DNA of 64,000 bases from Pelagibacteraceae bacterium AG-439-F23 (GTDB lineage: Bacteria; Pseudomonadota; Alphaproteobacteria; Pelagibacterales; Pelagibacteraceae): contig QCPT01000002.1 of NCBI GenBank assembly GCA_003212415.1, positions 1 through 64,000 on the forward strand, written 5' to 3'. The notes beneath the pieces were generated by a model. The model was given only the letters and a program-made list of their open reading frames with translations, ran no database searches and had not been told where the DNA came from. Below, one piece after another: positions 1 to 7,804 of this stretch; the first letter of the stretch is position 1, and each line of letters starts with the position of its first letter. The translations under genes and the position numbers were made by a program.

Positions 1-2
1 AT

Positions 3-641
3 AAATTAATTGAACAAGATAAAATTATTAAATCTGCAAAGAACTCTACTGAAAATAATGGAATAGTATTTTTAGATGAAATAGATAAAATTTCTGCAAG
101 AACAGATAGAGTTGGCGGTGACGTATCGAGAGAGGGTGTGCAAAGAGATTTACTTCCTTTAATTGAAGGAACAACTGTAAGCACAAAATACGGACCAATT
201 AAAACCGATCATATTTTATTTATTGCATCTGGAGCTTTTCAGTTGGCAAAACCTTCTGACCTTTTGCCAGAATTGCAAGGAAGACTTCCAATAAGAGTTG
301 AGCTAGATGCTTTAAATAGTAAAGATTTTATAAGAATATTAAAAGAACCAGATAATAGTTTAATTAAACAATATAAAGCTTTGCTAAAAACTGAAAATGT
401 AGACTTAGATTTTACAGATGATGGTATTGATACAATTGCAAATATAGCAAATGAAGTAAACTCAACAGTAGAAAATATTGGTGCAAGAAGACTACACACA
501 ATTATTGAAAGAGTTTTAGACGAAATCAGTTTCACAGCAACAGATAGAGCTGGTGAAAAAATTACTGTAGATTCTGATTATATTAAGGAGAATATAGGCG
601 AACTAGTAAAAGATACTGATTTATCTAAGTTTATTTTATAA
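3..641 (+). CDS. hslU: HslU, ATPase subunit of the HslUV protease (5' truncated by window edge)
   Basis: AAA+ unfoldase that feeds cytoplasmic substrates to the HslV peptidase. The ORF track starts at an internal Met (138), but the same frame is open to base 3 and carries the Walker B motif [10 protein letters not shown] at about residues 20-29 of the visible part, so the gene enters from the left edge. Further family marks are [15 protein letters not shown], the sensor-2 GARRL and the conserved C-terminal DLSKFIL. The 212 visible residues are roughly the C-terminal half of a protein of about 440. hslV should lie upstream, outside the window. The last 11 bases overlap the convergent next gene. 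Confidence 0.97.
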   Translation, partial: KLIEQDKIIKSAKNSTENNGIVFLDEIDKISARTDRVGGDVSREGVQRDLLPLIEGTTVSTKYGPIKTDHILFIASGAFQLAKPSDLLPELQGRLPIRVELDALNSKDFIRILKEPDNSLIKQYKALLKTENVDLDFTDDGIDTIANIANEVNSTVENIGARRLHTIIERVLDEISFTATDRAGEKITVDSDYIKENIGELVKDTDLSKFIL

Positions 642-1191
642 TTTTATATTCAAAATTTTGCGTTTCCTCATTAACTTGAATCTCTTCGGCACCATTATTT
701 ATATGAAAATTACGAGCCATTTCAGTTAGAGGAGATAATGTTACCAGTCTATTTAAATGGTTAGATTTTTTTATCATTTTAAATACTTGTTTTACAATTA
801 ATTTTCCTCCACCTTTTTTTGTAGACCAGACAGTATATGCTATTGCAATCTTGCCAACTTTTTGATCTCTGGTAGCGCTTTGTAAAAAAGCATCTTTACT
901 CATTAAATCTAGTTCCTTTACAGTCTTTGGGATTTTATTTGTAAAAGCAAAACACATAACAGCATGAATTTCATCTTTGTATTTTACGCCAAATATTTTT
1001 CTACCATAACTTGTTCTAAAAATATTATCCAATTCTGGCCTGACAGGGTCTTTTGAGATTTCACATTCTTTAAGTTCAACTAATTCTGCACCTTTTACCC
1101 AAGTAAAAAAAATTTTAACATTTTTTTTTAAATCTTTCTTAGATTTTCTAAATCTTGCTTTAATTTTTTTTTTAAGTATTTTTTTATTCAA
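631..1191 (-). CDS. Possible GNAT-fold N-acetyltransferase-like protein
   Basis: Protein of 186 aa with a very basic N-terminus (about 25 residues, mostly Lys/Arg). The second half has a GNAT-like layout: a strand reading [10 protein letters not shown], a Gly/Lys turn (KKGGGK) where acetyl-CoA would bind, a helix, then [20 protein letters not shown], which resembles the last strand and helix of acyltransferases. This is a fold impression, not a firm match; the substrate is unknown. The gene is convergent with hslU (11 bp overlap) and lies 1 bp downstream of the Smr gene, so it is probably the last gene of the Tim44-Smr transcript. Confidence 0.45.
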   Translation of the reverse strand: MNKKILKKKIKARFRKSKKDLKKNVKIFFTWVKGAELVELKECEISKDPVRPELDNIFRTSYGRKIFGVKYKDEIHAVMCFAFTNKIPKTVKELDLMSKDAFLQSATRDQKVGKIAIAYTVWSTKKGGGKLIVKQVFKMIKKSNHLNRLVTLSPLTEMARNFHINNGAEEIQVNEETQNFEYKIIK

Positions 1192-1192
1192 T

Positions 1193-1612
1193 TTAATTAT
1201 TTTTTTTTTTTAAAAATATATCAAAATTTCCTTTTGAAGGACTATTAACAGAATCAAAATCTATTTTTAATATTTTGCTCATTAATTCAGAATTATTTTT
1301 AATAAAATTTGGAACAGAATGTTTTAAAATACTTAAATCATTTGATTGGTATGGGTCATCTATATTCTTTGACCTTAAACCTTTCCCAGTAATAATATTT
1401 ATTTTATCTATATTATCTAAATAACAATTTTCTATATATTCAAAAATTTTTATATTTGCATCTTCTAGTGTGTAACCATGAAGATCAATTGTTTTTTCAA
1501 TAAATTGTTTTTCTTTATTAAAAGAGCTAACATCTTTATTGTCTATTTTTTCATTGCCTTTAACAAAGTTTTCCCAATCCTTTTTATCTTTATCTGAAAG
1601 TTTATTTGTCAA
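1193..1612 (-). CDS. Smr-domain protein
   Basis: Protein of 139 aa with the Smr (small MutS-related) signature: TIDLHGYTLEDA at about residues 41-52 and the second motif ITGKGLRSKN at about 74-83. Smr domains are nucleic-acid endonucleases or binding modules; stand-alone forms are common beside tim44 in Alphaproteobacteria and their role is unsettled. The N-terminal 40 residues are charged and probably disordered. The gene abuts the Tim44-like gene (stop at 1613) and precedes the GNAT-like gene, which implies one minus-strand transcript. MltA, often found in this neighbourhood in relatives, is not present. Confidence 0.85.
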   Translation of the reverse strand: MTNKLSDKDKKDWENFVKGNEKIDNKDVSSFNKEKQFIEKTIDLHGYTLEDANIKIFEYIENCYLDNIDKINIITGKGLRSKNIDDPYQSNDLSILKHSVPNFIKNNSELMSKILKIDFDSVNSPSKGNFDIFLKKKNN

Positions 1613-2200
1613 TTATGCTTGAGTATCAATTAAAAGCCAATTTGGATTTGTTGATCTGCTATCTTTTGAGAATTTCCAAACATCACTTACTTTTTTGACT
1701 TTTTCTGGATCGCCAGAAATAATTTTATTTTCCTTATCCCTAATACAAGAAATAATCTCACTCACAAACTCAACCGTAACCTCTAGCATATTTTTATTTT
1801 GCTGATGATGTTTTATTTCTGCTGAATTTATTCCGATGAATGTGGTTTCTGATAAGTAATTTTTTGATTTTCTTTCATCGAGAGCACTATTAAATTGTTC
1901 ATAGACATTCATGTCTAACAAAGATTTTATATCTTTAAGTTTTCCCTTAGAAAAATTAGTAACAATTGTTTCATAAGCAATTTGAGCTCCTTTTAAAAAC
2001 TCTTTTTTTGCACTTTCATCAAATGTTTCAGAATTTAATTTTTTTTCTGGTACGGTTTTTACAGTTTCTTCATGAAAATTTGGGTTTATATCTTCTTCAA
2101 ATCCTGTTTTTTTTCCCAAAATTCCTCTTAATCTTAAGAAAATGAAGCCTGCTATCATTGCAAGAAGTATTATATCTATGTATTCAAAACTATAACTCAT
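1613..2200 (-). CDS. Tim44-like domain protein, membrane anchored
   Basis: Protein of 195 aa. Residues about 8-25 form a membrane segment (IDIILLAMIAGFIFLRLRG), followed by a charged linker and a C-terminal Tim44/TimA-type domain (about 65-190) that ends with W-LLIDTQA, like the family's usual ending. Bacterial members are inner-membrane proteins related to the mitochondrial import motor subunit Tim44; function in bacteria is poorly defined. In Alphaproteobacteria the gene usually lies beside fxsA and secB, as here. It is divergent from fxsA with 58 bp between the start codons, where both promoters must sit. Confidence 0.85.
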   Translation of the reverse strand: MSYSFEYIDIILLAMIAGFIFLRLRGILGKKTGFEEDINPNFHEETVKTVPEKKLNSETFDESAKKEFLKGAQIAYETIVTNFSKGKLKDIKSLLDMNVYEQFNSALDERKSKNYLSETTFIGINSAEIKHHQQNKNMLEVTVEFVSEIISCIRDKENKIISGDPEKVKKVSDVWKFSKDSRSTNPNWLLIDTQA

Positions 2201-2258
2201 ATAATAATAATATTTACTATATTGAATAATTTCAACCTGCTAATTACATAATAGACAA

Positions 2259-2678
2259 ATGAACACACTTTTATTACTTATAATTGGTATTCCAATCATT
2301 GAAATTTATCTATTTATAAAAATTGGCTCACAAATTGGAGCTTTCAATACAATTTCATTAATATTTTTGACGGCCATAGTTGGGGTCGCATACGCAAGAC
2401 ATGAGGGATTTAATACTCTAAGATCTGGGATTTCTGGATTAATGAAAAATGAAATCCCAATTTATGAGATGATTTCAGGAGCAACTCTTGCTTTTGCTGC
2501 AATACTTTTAATTTTACCTGGATTTGCAACAGATGCTTTAGGTATTTTATTAGTTTTTCCTTATAGTAGAAAACTATTTATTAAATTTTTTTCAAAAAAT
2601 TATTATAAAAATAAAAACACAACTGAAAAAAAAAATTTTATTGATGGTGAATATAGGGACATGGATGATGAAAAATGA
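2259..2678 (+). CDS. fxsA: FxsA family membrane protein
   Basis: Protein of 139 aa with the hydrophobic layout of FxsA: an N-terminal membrane segment with GIPIIEIYLFIKIGSQIG, a second around FNTISLIFLTAIVGVAYAR and a third around LAFAAILLILPGFATDALGILLVFP. FxsA in E. coli is linked to phage T7 exclusion, but the general role is unknown. The basic tail lies in the cytoplasm. The last four bases (ATGA) overlap the start of secB, so the two are translationally coupled. Confidence 0.88.
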   Translation: MNTLLLLIIGIPIIEIYLFIKIGSQIGAFNTISLIFLTAIVGVAYARHEGFNTLRSGISGLMKNEIPIYEMISGATLAFAAILLILPGFATDALGILLVFPYSRKLFIKFFSKNYYKNKNTTEKKNFIDGEYRDMDDEK

Positions 2679-3094
2679 CGGTTAAACATAAAATTATTCT
2701 TGGCTACATAAAAGATTTATCTGTTGAAACACCAGATCCGGAATCGCTAATTTCTGCAAAAGAAAATATTTCTAAATATTCTTTAAAATTAGATTTAAGC
2801 TCTAAGATTTTAAAAAACAAAATGATAGAAGTATATACTAAGCTTTCTTATGAAGACAAAATTAATAAGAAAAAAACATATGTTGAAATGACTTATGCTA
2901 CAGTTGTAAAGATAGAAGAAGAGAAGCCAATTGCAGAAGAAATAAAAAAATTTATTTTATGCGATTTGCAAATTCAAATTCATCCTCAAATAGAAAAAAT
3001 ATTTGTTCAAATATTAAAATTATCAGGTTTTCCTGATTTAAAATTTAATAGCAAAATAGATTTCAATAAACTTTACAACGAAAAAAAAAATTAA
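2675..3094 (+). CDS. secB: SecB, protein-export chaperone
   Basis: Homotetrameric cytoplasmic chaperone that keeps preproteins unfolded and delivers them to SecA. The 139-aa product starts with the family motif (ILGYIKDLSVETPDPESL) and keeps the alternating strands of SecB, including VEMTYATVVKI and CDLQIQIHPQIEKIFVQIL. The usual long acidic tail is absent, and the family norm is about 155 aa. The position fxsA-secB facing dnaQ matches other Alphaproteobacteria. It overlaps fxsA by four bases, and its stop shares TTAA with the stop of dnaQ on the other strand. Confidence 0.88.
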   Translation: MTVKHKIILGYIKDLSVETPDPESLISAKENISKYSLKLDLSSKILKNKMIEVYTKLSYEDKINKKKTYVEMTYATVVKIEEEKPIAEEIKKFILCDLQIQIHPQIEKIFVQILKLSGFPDLKFNSKIDFNKLYNEKKN

Positions 3095-3759
3095 AAGAAA
3101 TTCCTTTTAAAATCTTTTTTTAGATATTCCTTATGTTTCTTCATTTCTTCTGCTGAAGGAATAATTATTTTTTTTGAATAATTATGAATTGTTTTACTAT
3201 TTTCATTTTTTTTTATTTCATTTAAATTATTAAAATTTAATTTTGGTTCCCTTTGATCAAGTAAATTTATATATACCTTGGCTAATAATTCGCAGTCAAT
3301 AAGTGCTGTATGTTTTTCTCTTTTTGAATTATCTATTCTAAACCTTTTACAAAGAGCATCTAAGCTTATTGAAGAACCTGGAAATTTATTCCTAGCTATA
3401 TCAAGAGTGTCTATGATATTTGTTTTTGATATTTTTTCTTTTCCTGCTATTAAAAGTTCATTATTAATATGGGCAATATCAAATTCTGCATTATGTATTA
3501 TTATCCTTTTATCCTTTATAAATTCCAGAAAATTATCAGCAATTTCAATAAATTTTTGTTTGTCTGATAAAAATTCGTCTGAATATCCATGAACCTTGAA
3601 CGCTTCCTCAGAAACTTTTCTTTCTGGATTTAAGTAGTAATGAAATATTTTTTTAGTAGGAATAAGATCATCCAGTTCTACGCAACCTATTTCTACGATT
3701 CTATGCCCATCTTTTACTGAAAGACCGGTCGTTTCTGTATCAAGGACTATTTCTCTCAT
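3091..3759 (-). CDS. dnaQ: DNA polymerase III epsilon subunit (3'-5' proofreading exonuclease)
   Basis: DEDDh exonuclease of the replicase core. Exo I is DTETTGL (residues 7-13), Exo II is around IIHNAEFDIAHIN, and Exo III carries the catalytic His and Asp in HTALIDCELLAKVY. Length (222 aa) is normal for alphaproteobacterial DnaQ, and the basic C-terminal tail would contact the alpha subunit. It is the last gene of the ppsR-maf-aroE-coaE-dnaQ run; its start overlaps the end of coaE by 20 bp. It is convergent with secB. Confidence 0.95.
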   Translation of the reverse strand: MREIVLDTETTGLSVKDGHRIVEIGCVELDDLIPTKKIFHYYLNPERKVSEEAFKVHGYSDEFLSDKQKFIEIADNFLEFIKDKRIIIHNAEFDIAHINNELLIAGKEKISKTNIIDTLDIARNKFPGSSISLDALCKRFRIDNSKREKHTALIDCELLAKVYINLLDQREPKLNFNNLNEIKKNENSKTIHNYSKKIIIPSAEEMKKHKEYLKKDFKRNFF

Positions 3760-4330
3760 TTAATATACTATTTTTTATAAGTTTAACTCTTTTTTTTACA
3801 GTTAAAAGTTTAAAATCATTTTTAATTATATAAGTGGATAACTTTTTTTTATGAGATATTTTTTTCTGCAATTTTCTTAAATTTTCTATAATTTTTTTGT
3901 TATAATTTTTCCTTTTTTTTAAACGTTTATTAATTTGTTTTTTTTTAGAATCTACAAATACTAATATATATTTTTTTTTATTTAGTTTATTTTCTATTAG
4001 TAAAGGAACATCTAAAACCAACAATTTTTTTTTAGCATTTTTTTTTAAAAAATTATTCATTTTTTTTCTAACAAGTGGATGAATAATTTTAACAATTTTT
4101 TTAAGATTAAATTTATTTGCTAGAATGGCTCTTGTTAATTCGATTTTATTAATTGGATATGATTTTATATATTTTGGTAATTTATTTTTTAATTTTTTGT
4201 AACAAATTTTACTATTTTTATAAATTTTACTTACTTCATCATCAGCACAAAAAACTGGGCAATTAAATTGTTTTGATATAAAACTTTTACCTGACCCAAT
4301 ATCTCCTAAAATTCCAATAATAATCATCAA
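3740..4330 (-). CDS. coaE: Dephospho-CoA kinase
   Basis: Last step of coenzyme A synthesis: ATP-dependent phosphorylation of dephospho-CoA. The P-loop GDIGSGKS sits at residues 9-16, the conserved region around FCADDEVSKIY follows, and LLVLDVPLLIENKLNKK is the CoaE-typical strand and lid region. The C-terminal half is extremely lysine-rich, as expected from AT pressure. At 196 aa it is of normal length. It overlaps aroE by ATGA (four bases) and dnaQ by 20 bp. The two-step CoA partner CoaBC is encoded near the other end of this window. Confidence 0.93.
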   Translation of the reverse strand: MMIIIGILGDIGSGKSFISKQFNCPVFCADDEVSKIYKNSKICYKKLKNKLPKYIKSYPINKIELTRAILANKFNLKKIVKIIHPLVRKKMNNFLKKNAKKKLLVLDVPLLIENKLNKKKYILVFVDSKKKQINKRLKKRKNYNKKIIENLRKLQKKISHKKKLSTYIIKNDFKLLTVKKRVKLIKNSILNERNSP

Positions 4331-5121
4331 TCTAAAAGTTTAATTGTTTCATCATTTATTTCAGGCATAATTTTATGCCAAATTGTAAATGCTTGATGCG
4401 CTTGATATAAAAACATCATTTTTCCATTTTCTGTTCTATTTCCAAATAATTTTGCTCTTTTTAAGAAAATTGTTTCTTTAGGATTATAGATAACATCATA
4501 AAAAAATTTATCAGGACCAGCAGCAGAATAATCAAATTTAATTCCATCTTCATTTTTTAACCCAATGCTTGTAGCATTTATAATCATATCAAAATTTACT
4601 GTTTCGCCCCAATCAACTATTTCAATATTTTTAAATAAATTTTTTAAACTCTCCGCTTTTTCTTTGGTTCTGTTGCTTAAAGTAATTTTTGAAACTTTCA
4701 TTTTTCTAAGAGAATAAATAATCGAGGGAGCAACACCGCCTGCTCCCAATACAAATATTCTCTTGCTAGCAAGATCATATTTGGAATATTTAATCGCAAG
4801 CTCAAATCCAGCAATATCCGTATTGTGACCAATTATTTTTCCGTCTTGTAAATAAATTGTATTAACAGATTGAGTATCTTCTGCTTCAGGGCTCAATTTG
4901 TCTAAAAAAGGTATAATTGTTCTCTTAAAAGGAACAGTAACATTAATACCGCTTATTTTTCCCTCTTTAACCTCGGATACAATATTTTTTAACTCACTTT
5001 CATCAATTCTTTTTTTATCATAAACGGCATTAATATTATTTTCTTTTATCCAATAATTATGGAGTTTGGGTGATAAAGAATGCTCAACGGGGTTTCCTAT
5101 AACTAAATATTTTTTAATCAC
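4327..5121 (-). CDS. aroE: Shikimate dehydrogenase
   Basis: NADPH-dependent reduction of 3-dehydroshikimate to shikimate in aromatic amino acid synthesis. Visible marks are the substrate-site GNPVEHSLSPKLHN near the N-terminus, the catalytic Lys in GINVTVPFK, the catalytic Asp in GHNTDIAGF, the Rossmann loop VLGAGGVAPSI and the NADP-selecting SNRTKEKA. Length 264 aa is standard. It overlaps coaE and maf by four bases at each end, a tightly coupled operon. Confidence 0.96.
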   Translation of the reverse strand: MIKKYLVIGNPVEHSLSPKLHNYWIKENNINAVYDKKRIDESELKNIVSEVKEGKISGINVTVPFKRTIIPFLDKLSPEAEDTQSVNTIYLQDGKIIGHNTDIAGFELAIKYSKYDLASKRIFVLGAGGVAPSIIYSLRKMKVSKITLSNRTKEKAESLKNLFKNIEIVDWGETVNFDMIINATSIGLKNEDGIKFDYSAAGPDKFFYDVIYNPKETIFLKRAKLFGNRTENGKMMFLYQAHQAFTIWHKIMPEINDETIKLLD

Positions 5122-5699
5122 TTGGAACTGATATATTCCTTAATTTTGCCGATAGGAAGGCCCATAATAGTATTTTCATCTCCCTCTATTTTTGAAAATA
5201 ACGATCTTCCCACGCCCTCTATTTGATATACATTATAAGCATAAAGCGCTTCATCTGTTATTTTTGATAAATATTCTCTAAGTTGATCATCAGACATTTC
5301 TTTCATGGTTAAAGAGGCTTTATCTGTATAGTTCCATACCATTGATCCATTTATAGATATGCATACAGAACTAATTAAATTGTGTTTTTTTCCATTTAAT
5401 TTTTTTAAAATTTTCATTGCTTCATCTCTGTTTTCTGGTTTTGAAATCAATTCTCCTTCTAAATCAATAACGCTATCGGCCCCCAAAACCATCTCTTCAT
5501 TTTTTTTTTGACTTACTTTATTTGCTTTTAATTCAGCTAAGTTTTTTGAAATAATTTCAGGTGAAGCCCCTTCGTTTAACAACCCATTTTTTACAAAATC
5601 TTCATCAACATTTGATGGCTCAACTTTACAATCAATATTATTTTTATTAAGTATTTCTTTTCTTACTTTGCTTTTAGAGGCTAAAATTAAATTATACAT
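5118..5699 (-). CDS. maf: Maf family nucleoside-triphosphate pyrophosphatase
   Basis: House-cleaning enzyme that hydrolyses non-canonical or canonical NTPs to NMP and PPi. The substrate loop ILASKSKVRKEIL starts the protein (standard form ASxSxRR), and the metal and catalytic region is VLGADSVIDLEGE with the following SKPENRDEAMKILKKLNGK. The C-terminal GLPIGKIKEYI is typical. Length 193 aa is normal. Second gene after the origin on the left arm; overlaps ppsR by eight bases and aroE by four. Exact nucleotide preference (Maf or YceF type) cannot be read from sequence. Confidence 0.93.
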   Translation of the reverse strand: MYNLILASKSKVRKEILNKNNIDCKVEPSNVDEDFVKNGLLNEGASPEIISKNLAELKANKVSQKKNEEMVLGADSVIDLEGELISKPENRDEAMKILKKLNGKKHNLISSVCISINGSMVWNYTDKASLTMKEMSDDQLREYLSKITDEALYAYNVYQIEGVGRSLFSKIEGDENTIMGLPIGKIKEYISSK

Positions 5700-6519
5700 T
5701 TTTTTTATTTTTTATTTCGTAAATCTTAATAATTGAAGCGGCAGTTTCTTCCACAGATTTTCTTGTTACATCAATTATTGGCCAATTATTTTTTTTAAAA
5801 AGTTTTTTTGAACTTTCTAACTCTTTTTTTATTTTATCAATATTTGCATATTCTATGTTGTTTCCTTCCCTTAATGAATTAAGTCTATTTTTTCTTACAT
5901 CGAAGAGCCTGCTAGGTTCCGTGGTTAAACCAATAACACAAGGTTTAAATGTTTTTTTTTTTAATTTTTCAGGTATAGATTTTTCATTCACAAGTGGAAT
6001 GTTTGAGGTTTTGTAGCTTCTATTGGCCAGGTAAATTGATGTTGGTGTCTTACTGGTTCTGCTCACACCAAGAAGCACTATATCAGAATTTTCAATATCA
6101 ATTGTATTGTTTCCATCATCATGGTTCATTGTGAATTGTATAGCTTCTATTCTATCATAGTATTCTTTATTCATAACGTGTTGGCCGCTTGGTTCGTGTG
6201 ATGCTTTTTGATTTAATAATTTAGAAAAATTTAATATTAAATCTCCTAAAACTCCAAAACAGGGAATTTTTTTTTTAGAAGATTCCTCAGTTAAAAACTT
6301 AGCTAATTTACTATTAACAATAGTATACAATACAATTGAATTTTTATTTTTAGCAGCATTTTCCAGAATTTTATTAATCTGATTTTCTGTTCTAGTAAAA
6401 GAAAATTGATTAATTTTATAATCAAATTTTTCGAATTGAGCTTTTAATGCTAAAAAAATTCTATCCAGAGTTTCACCGGTAGAATCTGATATAAGATAAA
6501 TATTGTGTGAATTTTCCAT
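5692..6519 (-). CDS. ppsR: Bifunctional kinase-pyrophosphorylase regulating PEP synthase or pyruvate phosphate dikinase (DUF299)
   Basis: ADP-dependent kinase and Pi-dependent pyrophosphorylase that switches PEP synthase or PPDK off and on. The family start YLISDSTGETLDRIF is at residues 9-23, and the nucleotide loop GVSRTSKTPTSIYLANRSYKTSNIPLV at about 151-177 is complete. Length 275 aa is normal. In Alphaproteobacteria this gene characteristically flanks oriC opposite hemE, which is the arrangement here, so it is the first gene of the left replichore. No PEP synthase or PPDK gene is in the window to say which target it serves. Confidence 0.92.
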   Translation of the reverse strand: MENSHNIYLISDSTGETLDRIFLALKAQFEKFDYKINQFSFTRTENQINKILENAAKNKNSIVLYTIVNSKLAKFLTEESSKKKIPCFGVLGDLILNFSKLLNQKASHEPSGQHVMNKEYYDRIEAIQFTMNHDDGNNTIDIENSDIVLLGVSRTSKTPTSIYLANRSYKTSNIPLVNEKSIPEKLKKKTFKPCVIGLTTEPSRLFDVRKNRLNSLREGNNIEYANIDKIKKELESSKKLFKKNNWPIIDVTRKSVEETAASIIKIYEIKNKKNV

Positions 6520-6623
6520 GTATAAAAGGTTTATAAATTATCAATAAAATAACAATATTATAGATTTCTGTTTAATAGTAAAAATTTCAATTAAAATTAA
6601 CTTAAATTAAACAAATTATAAAT

Positions 6624-6632
6624 TGTGGATAT
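6624..6632 (-). promoter_or_regulatory. DnaA box (one mismatch)
   Basis: The plus strand reads TGTGGATAT, which is ATATCCACA on the minus strand against the DnaA consensus TTATCCACA. It sits directly at the left edge of the most AT-rich part of the putative oriC. Confidence 0.6.
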
Positions 6633-6707
6633 TATTAATTTATTTATTAATAACTAATATTAATCCAAATTATTATTGAAAAACAATGATTCTAGGTGGT
6701 TTTGTTG

Positions 6708-6722
6708 TTAATAATAAGTTAA
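6708..6722. promoter_or_regulatory. CtrA-like site TTAA-N7-TTAA in oriC
   Basis: TTAATAATAAGTTAA fits the full CtrA motif TTAA-N7-TTAA, known from Caulobacter oriC. It lies between the two DnaA boxes. In a genome this AT-rich the motif will also arise by chance, so the location is the main argument. Confidence 0.35.
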
Positions 6723-6749
6723 TAACCTGTGGTAATTGAATAATTTACG

Positions 6750-6758
6750 TTATTCACA
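6750..6758 (+). promoter_or_regulatory. DnaA box (perfect TTATTCACA)
   Basis: TTATTCACA matches the TTATNCACA DnaA consensus exactly. It lies 45 bp upstream of the hemE start codon, so DnaA bound here could also affect hemE transcription (inference). Confidence 0.7.
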
Positions 6759-6802
6759 ATTCATAATACTAATATAACCAAATATTATTTATCTATTATT
6801 AT

Positions 6803-7804
6803 ATGACTCCTATAAAGAACTGTATTTTAAATAAAGATACAACTAAAAATCCTATATGGTTAATGAGACAGGCGGGTCGGTATTTGCCCGAATTTAGGGA
6901 AATTAGAAAAAGCAACCAAGATTTTATTAAACTGTGCTTAAATGAAAATTTATCTTCTGAAATTACCTTACAGCCAATTAAAAGATTTGGCTTTGATGCT
7001 GCTATAATATTTTCTGATATTTTAATGCTTCCTTATGCCATTAATCAAGAAGTTAAATTTGAGAAAGGTTTTGGTCCTAAATTAGGTGATTTAAACATAG
7101 ATAAAATTAAACAAACAAATGAAGTAAATTTTACAAATAAACTCAACCCTGTTTATAAAGCCATCTCACTAACTTCAAAAAATCATTTATTACAAAATAG
7201 AGATTTAATAGGATTTGTTGGTGCTCCCTGGACAATTCTTGTTTATATGTTGAATAAAATGTCACCTAAAAAAGGATTACCTAAAAAATTTTTTAACGAT
7301 ACTTTATTAATAAATAATCTTTTAGATATTATAGAAACATTTCTTAAACTTCATATTAAAAATCAAATTACAGCTGGTGCTAATGTTATACAAATTTTTG
7401 ATAGCTGGGCTGGTTTATTGGAAAATAAAATTCCAGATTATATTTATAAACCAACATTGAACATTGTAGAATATGTAAAAAAATTAGGAGTACCAGTAAT
7501 ATGCTTTCCAAGAGGAATAAAAGATTATAAAAAATTTTGCGAAATAGTTAAACCCGATGCAATAAATATAGATTATGAGGTAGATCCAATAAAAATAATT
7601 AAAGAAATTAAAATACCCGTTCAAGGAGGATTAGATCCAAAAGTTTTATTAACCAGCAAAGAAAATCTTAGAAAAGAAGTAGAAAAATACTTAACAACAT
7701 TTAAAGATCATCCATATATATTTAATTTAGGACATGGAATTCTACCTGAAACAAAAATAGATTTAGTAAAAGAATTAATTGATATAGTAAGAAATTTTAA
7801 ATGA
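6803..7804 (+). CDS. hemE: Uroporphyrinogen decarboxylase
   Basis: Decarboxylates uroporphyrinogen III to coproporphyrinogen III in haem synthesis. The active-site signature PIWLMRQAGRYLPEFRE is at about residues 17-33, the catalytic Asp region is FGFDAAIIFSDILMLPYAI, and the C-terminal substrate region is IFNLGHGILPET. Length 333 aa is normal. First gene right of oriC; its stop overlaps the hemH start (ATGA), so the hem genes form one coupled unit. Confidence 0.97.
   Translation: MTPIKNCILNKDTTKNPIWLMRQAGRYLPEFREIRKSNQDFIKLCLNENLSSEITLQPIKRFGFDAAIIFSDILMLPYAINQEVKFEKGFGPKLGDLNIDKIKQTNEVNFTNKLNPVYKAISLTSKNHLLQNRDLIGFVGAPWTILVYMLNKMSPKKGLPKKFFNDTLLINNLLDIIETFLKLHIKNQITAGANVIQIFDSWAGLLENKIPDYIYKPTLNIVEYVKKLGVPVICFPRGIKDYKKFCEIVKPDAINIDYEVDPIKIIKEIKIPVQGGLDPKVLLTSKENLRKEVEKYLTTFKDHPYIFNLGHGILPETKIDLVKELIDIVRNFK

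Larger units (their letters stand above)
6520..6802. other. Putative chromosomal replication origin (oriC)
   Basis: This 283-bp gene-free segment separates the leftward ppsR-maf-aroE-coaE-dnaQ run from the rightward hemE-hemH-hemG-rho run, so transcription diverges from it on both sides. In Caulobacter and many other Alphaproteobacteria oriC lies next to hemE in exactly this context (established knowledge). The segment carries one perfect DnaA box (TTATTCACA), one with a single mismatch (TGTGGATAT), a CtrA-like TTAA-N7-TTAA site and an almost pure A/T stretch at about 6631-6680 that could unwind. No coding potential was found. Confidence 0.8.

Noticed and set aside
6728-6736. TGTGGTAAT as a third DnaA box in oriC
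   Set aside because: Three mismatches to the consensus on the minus strand; too weak to call.
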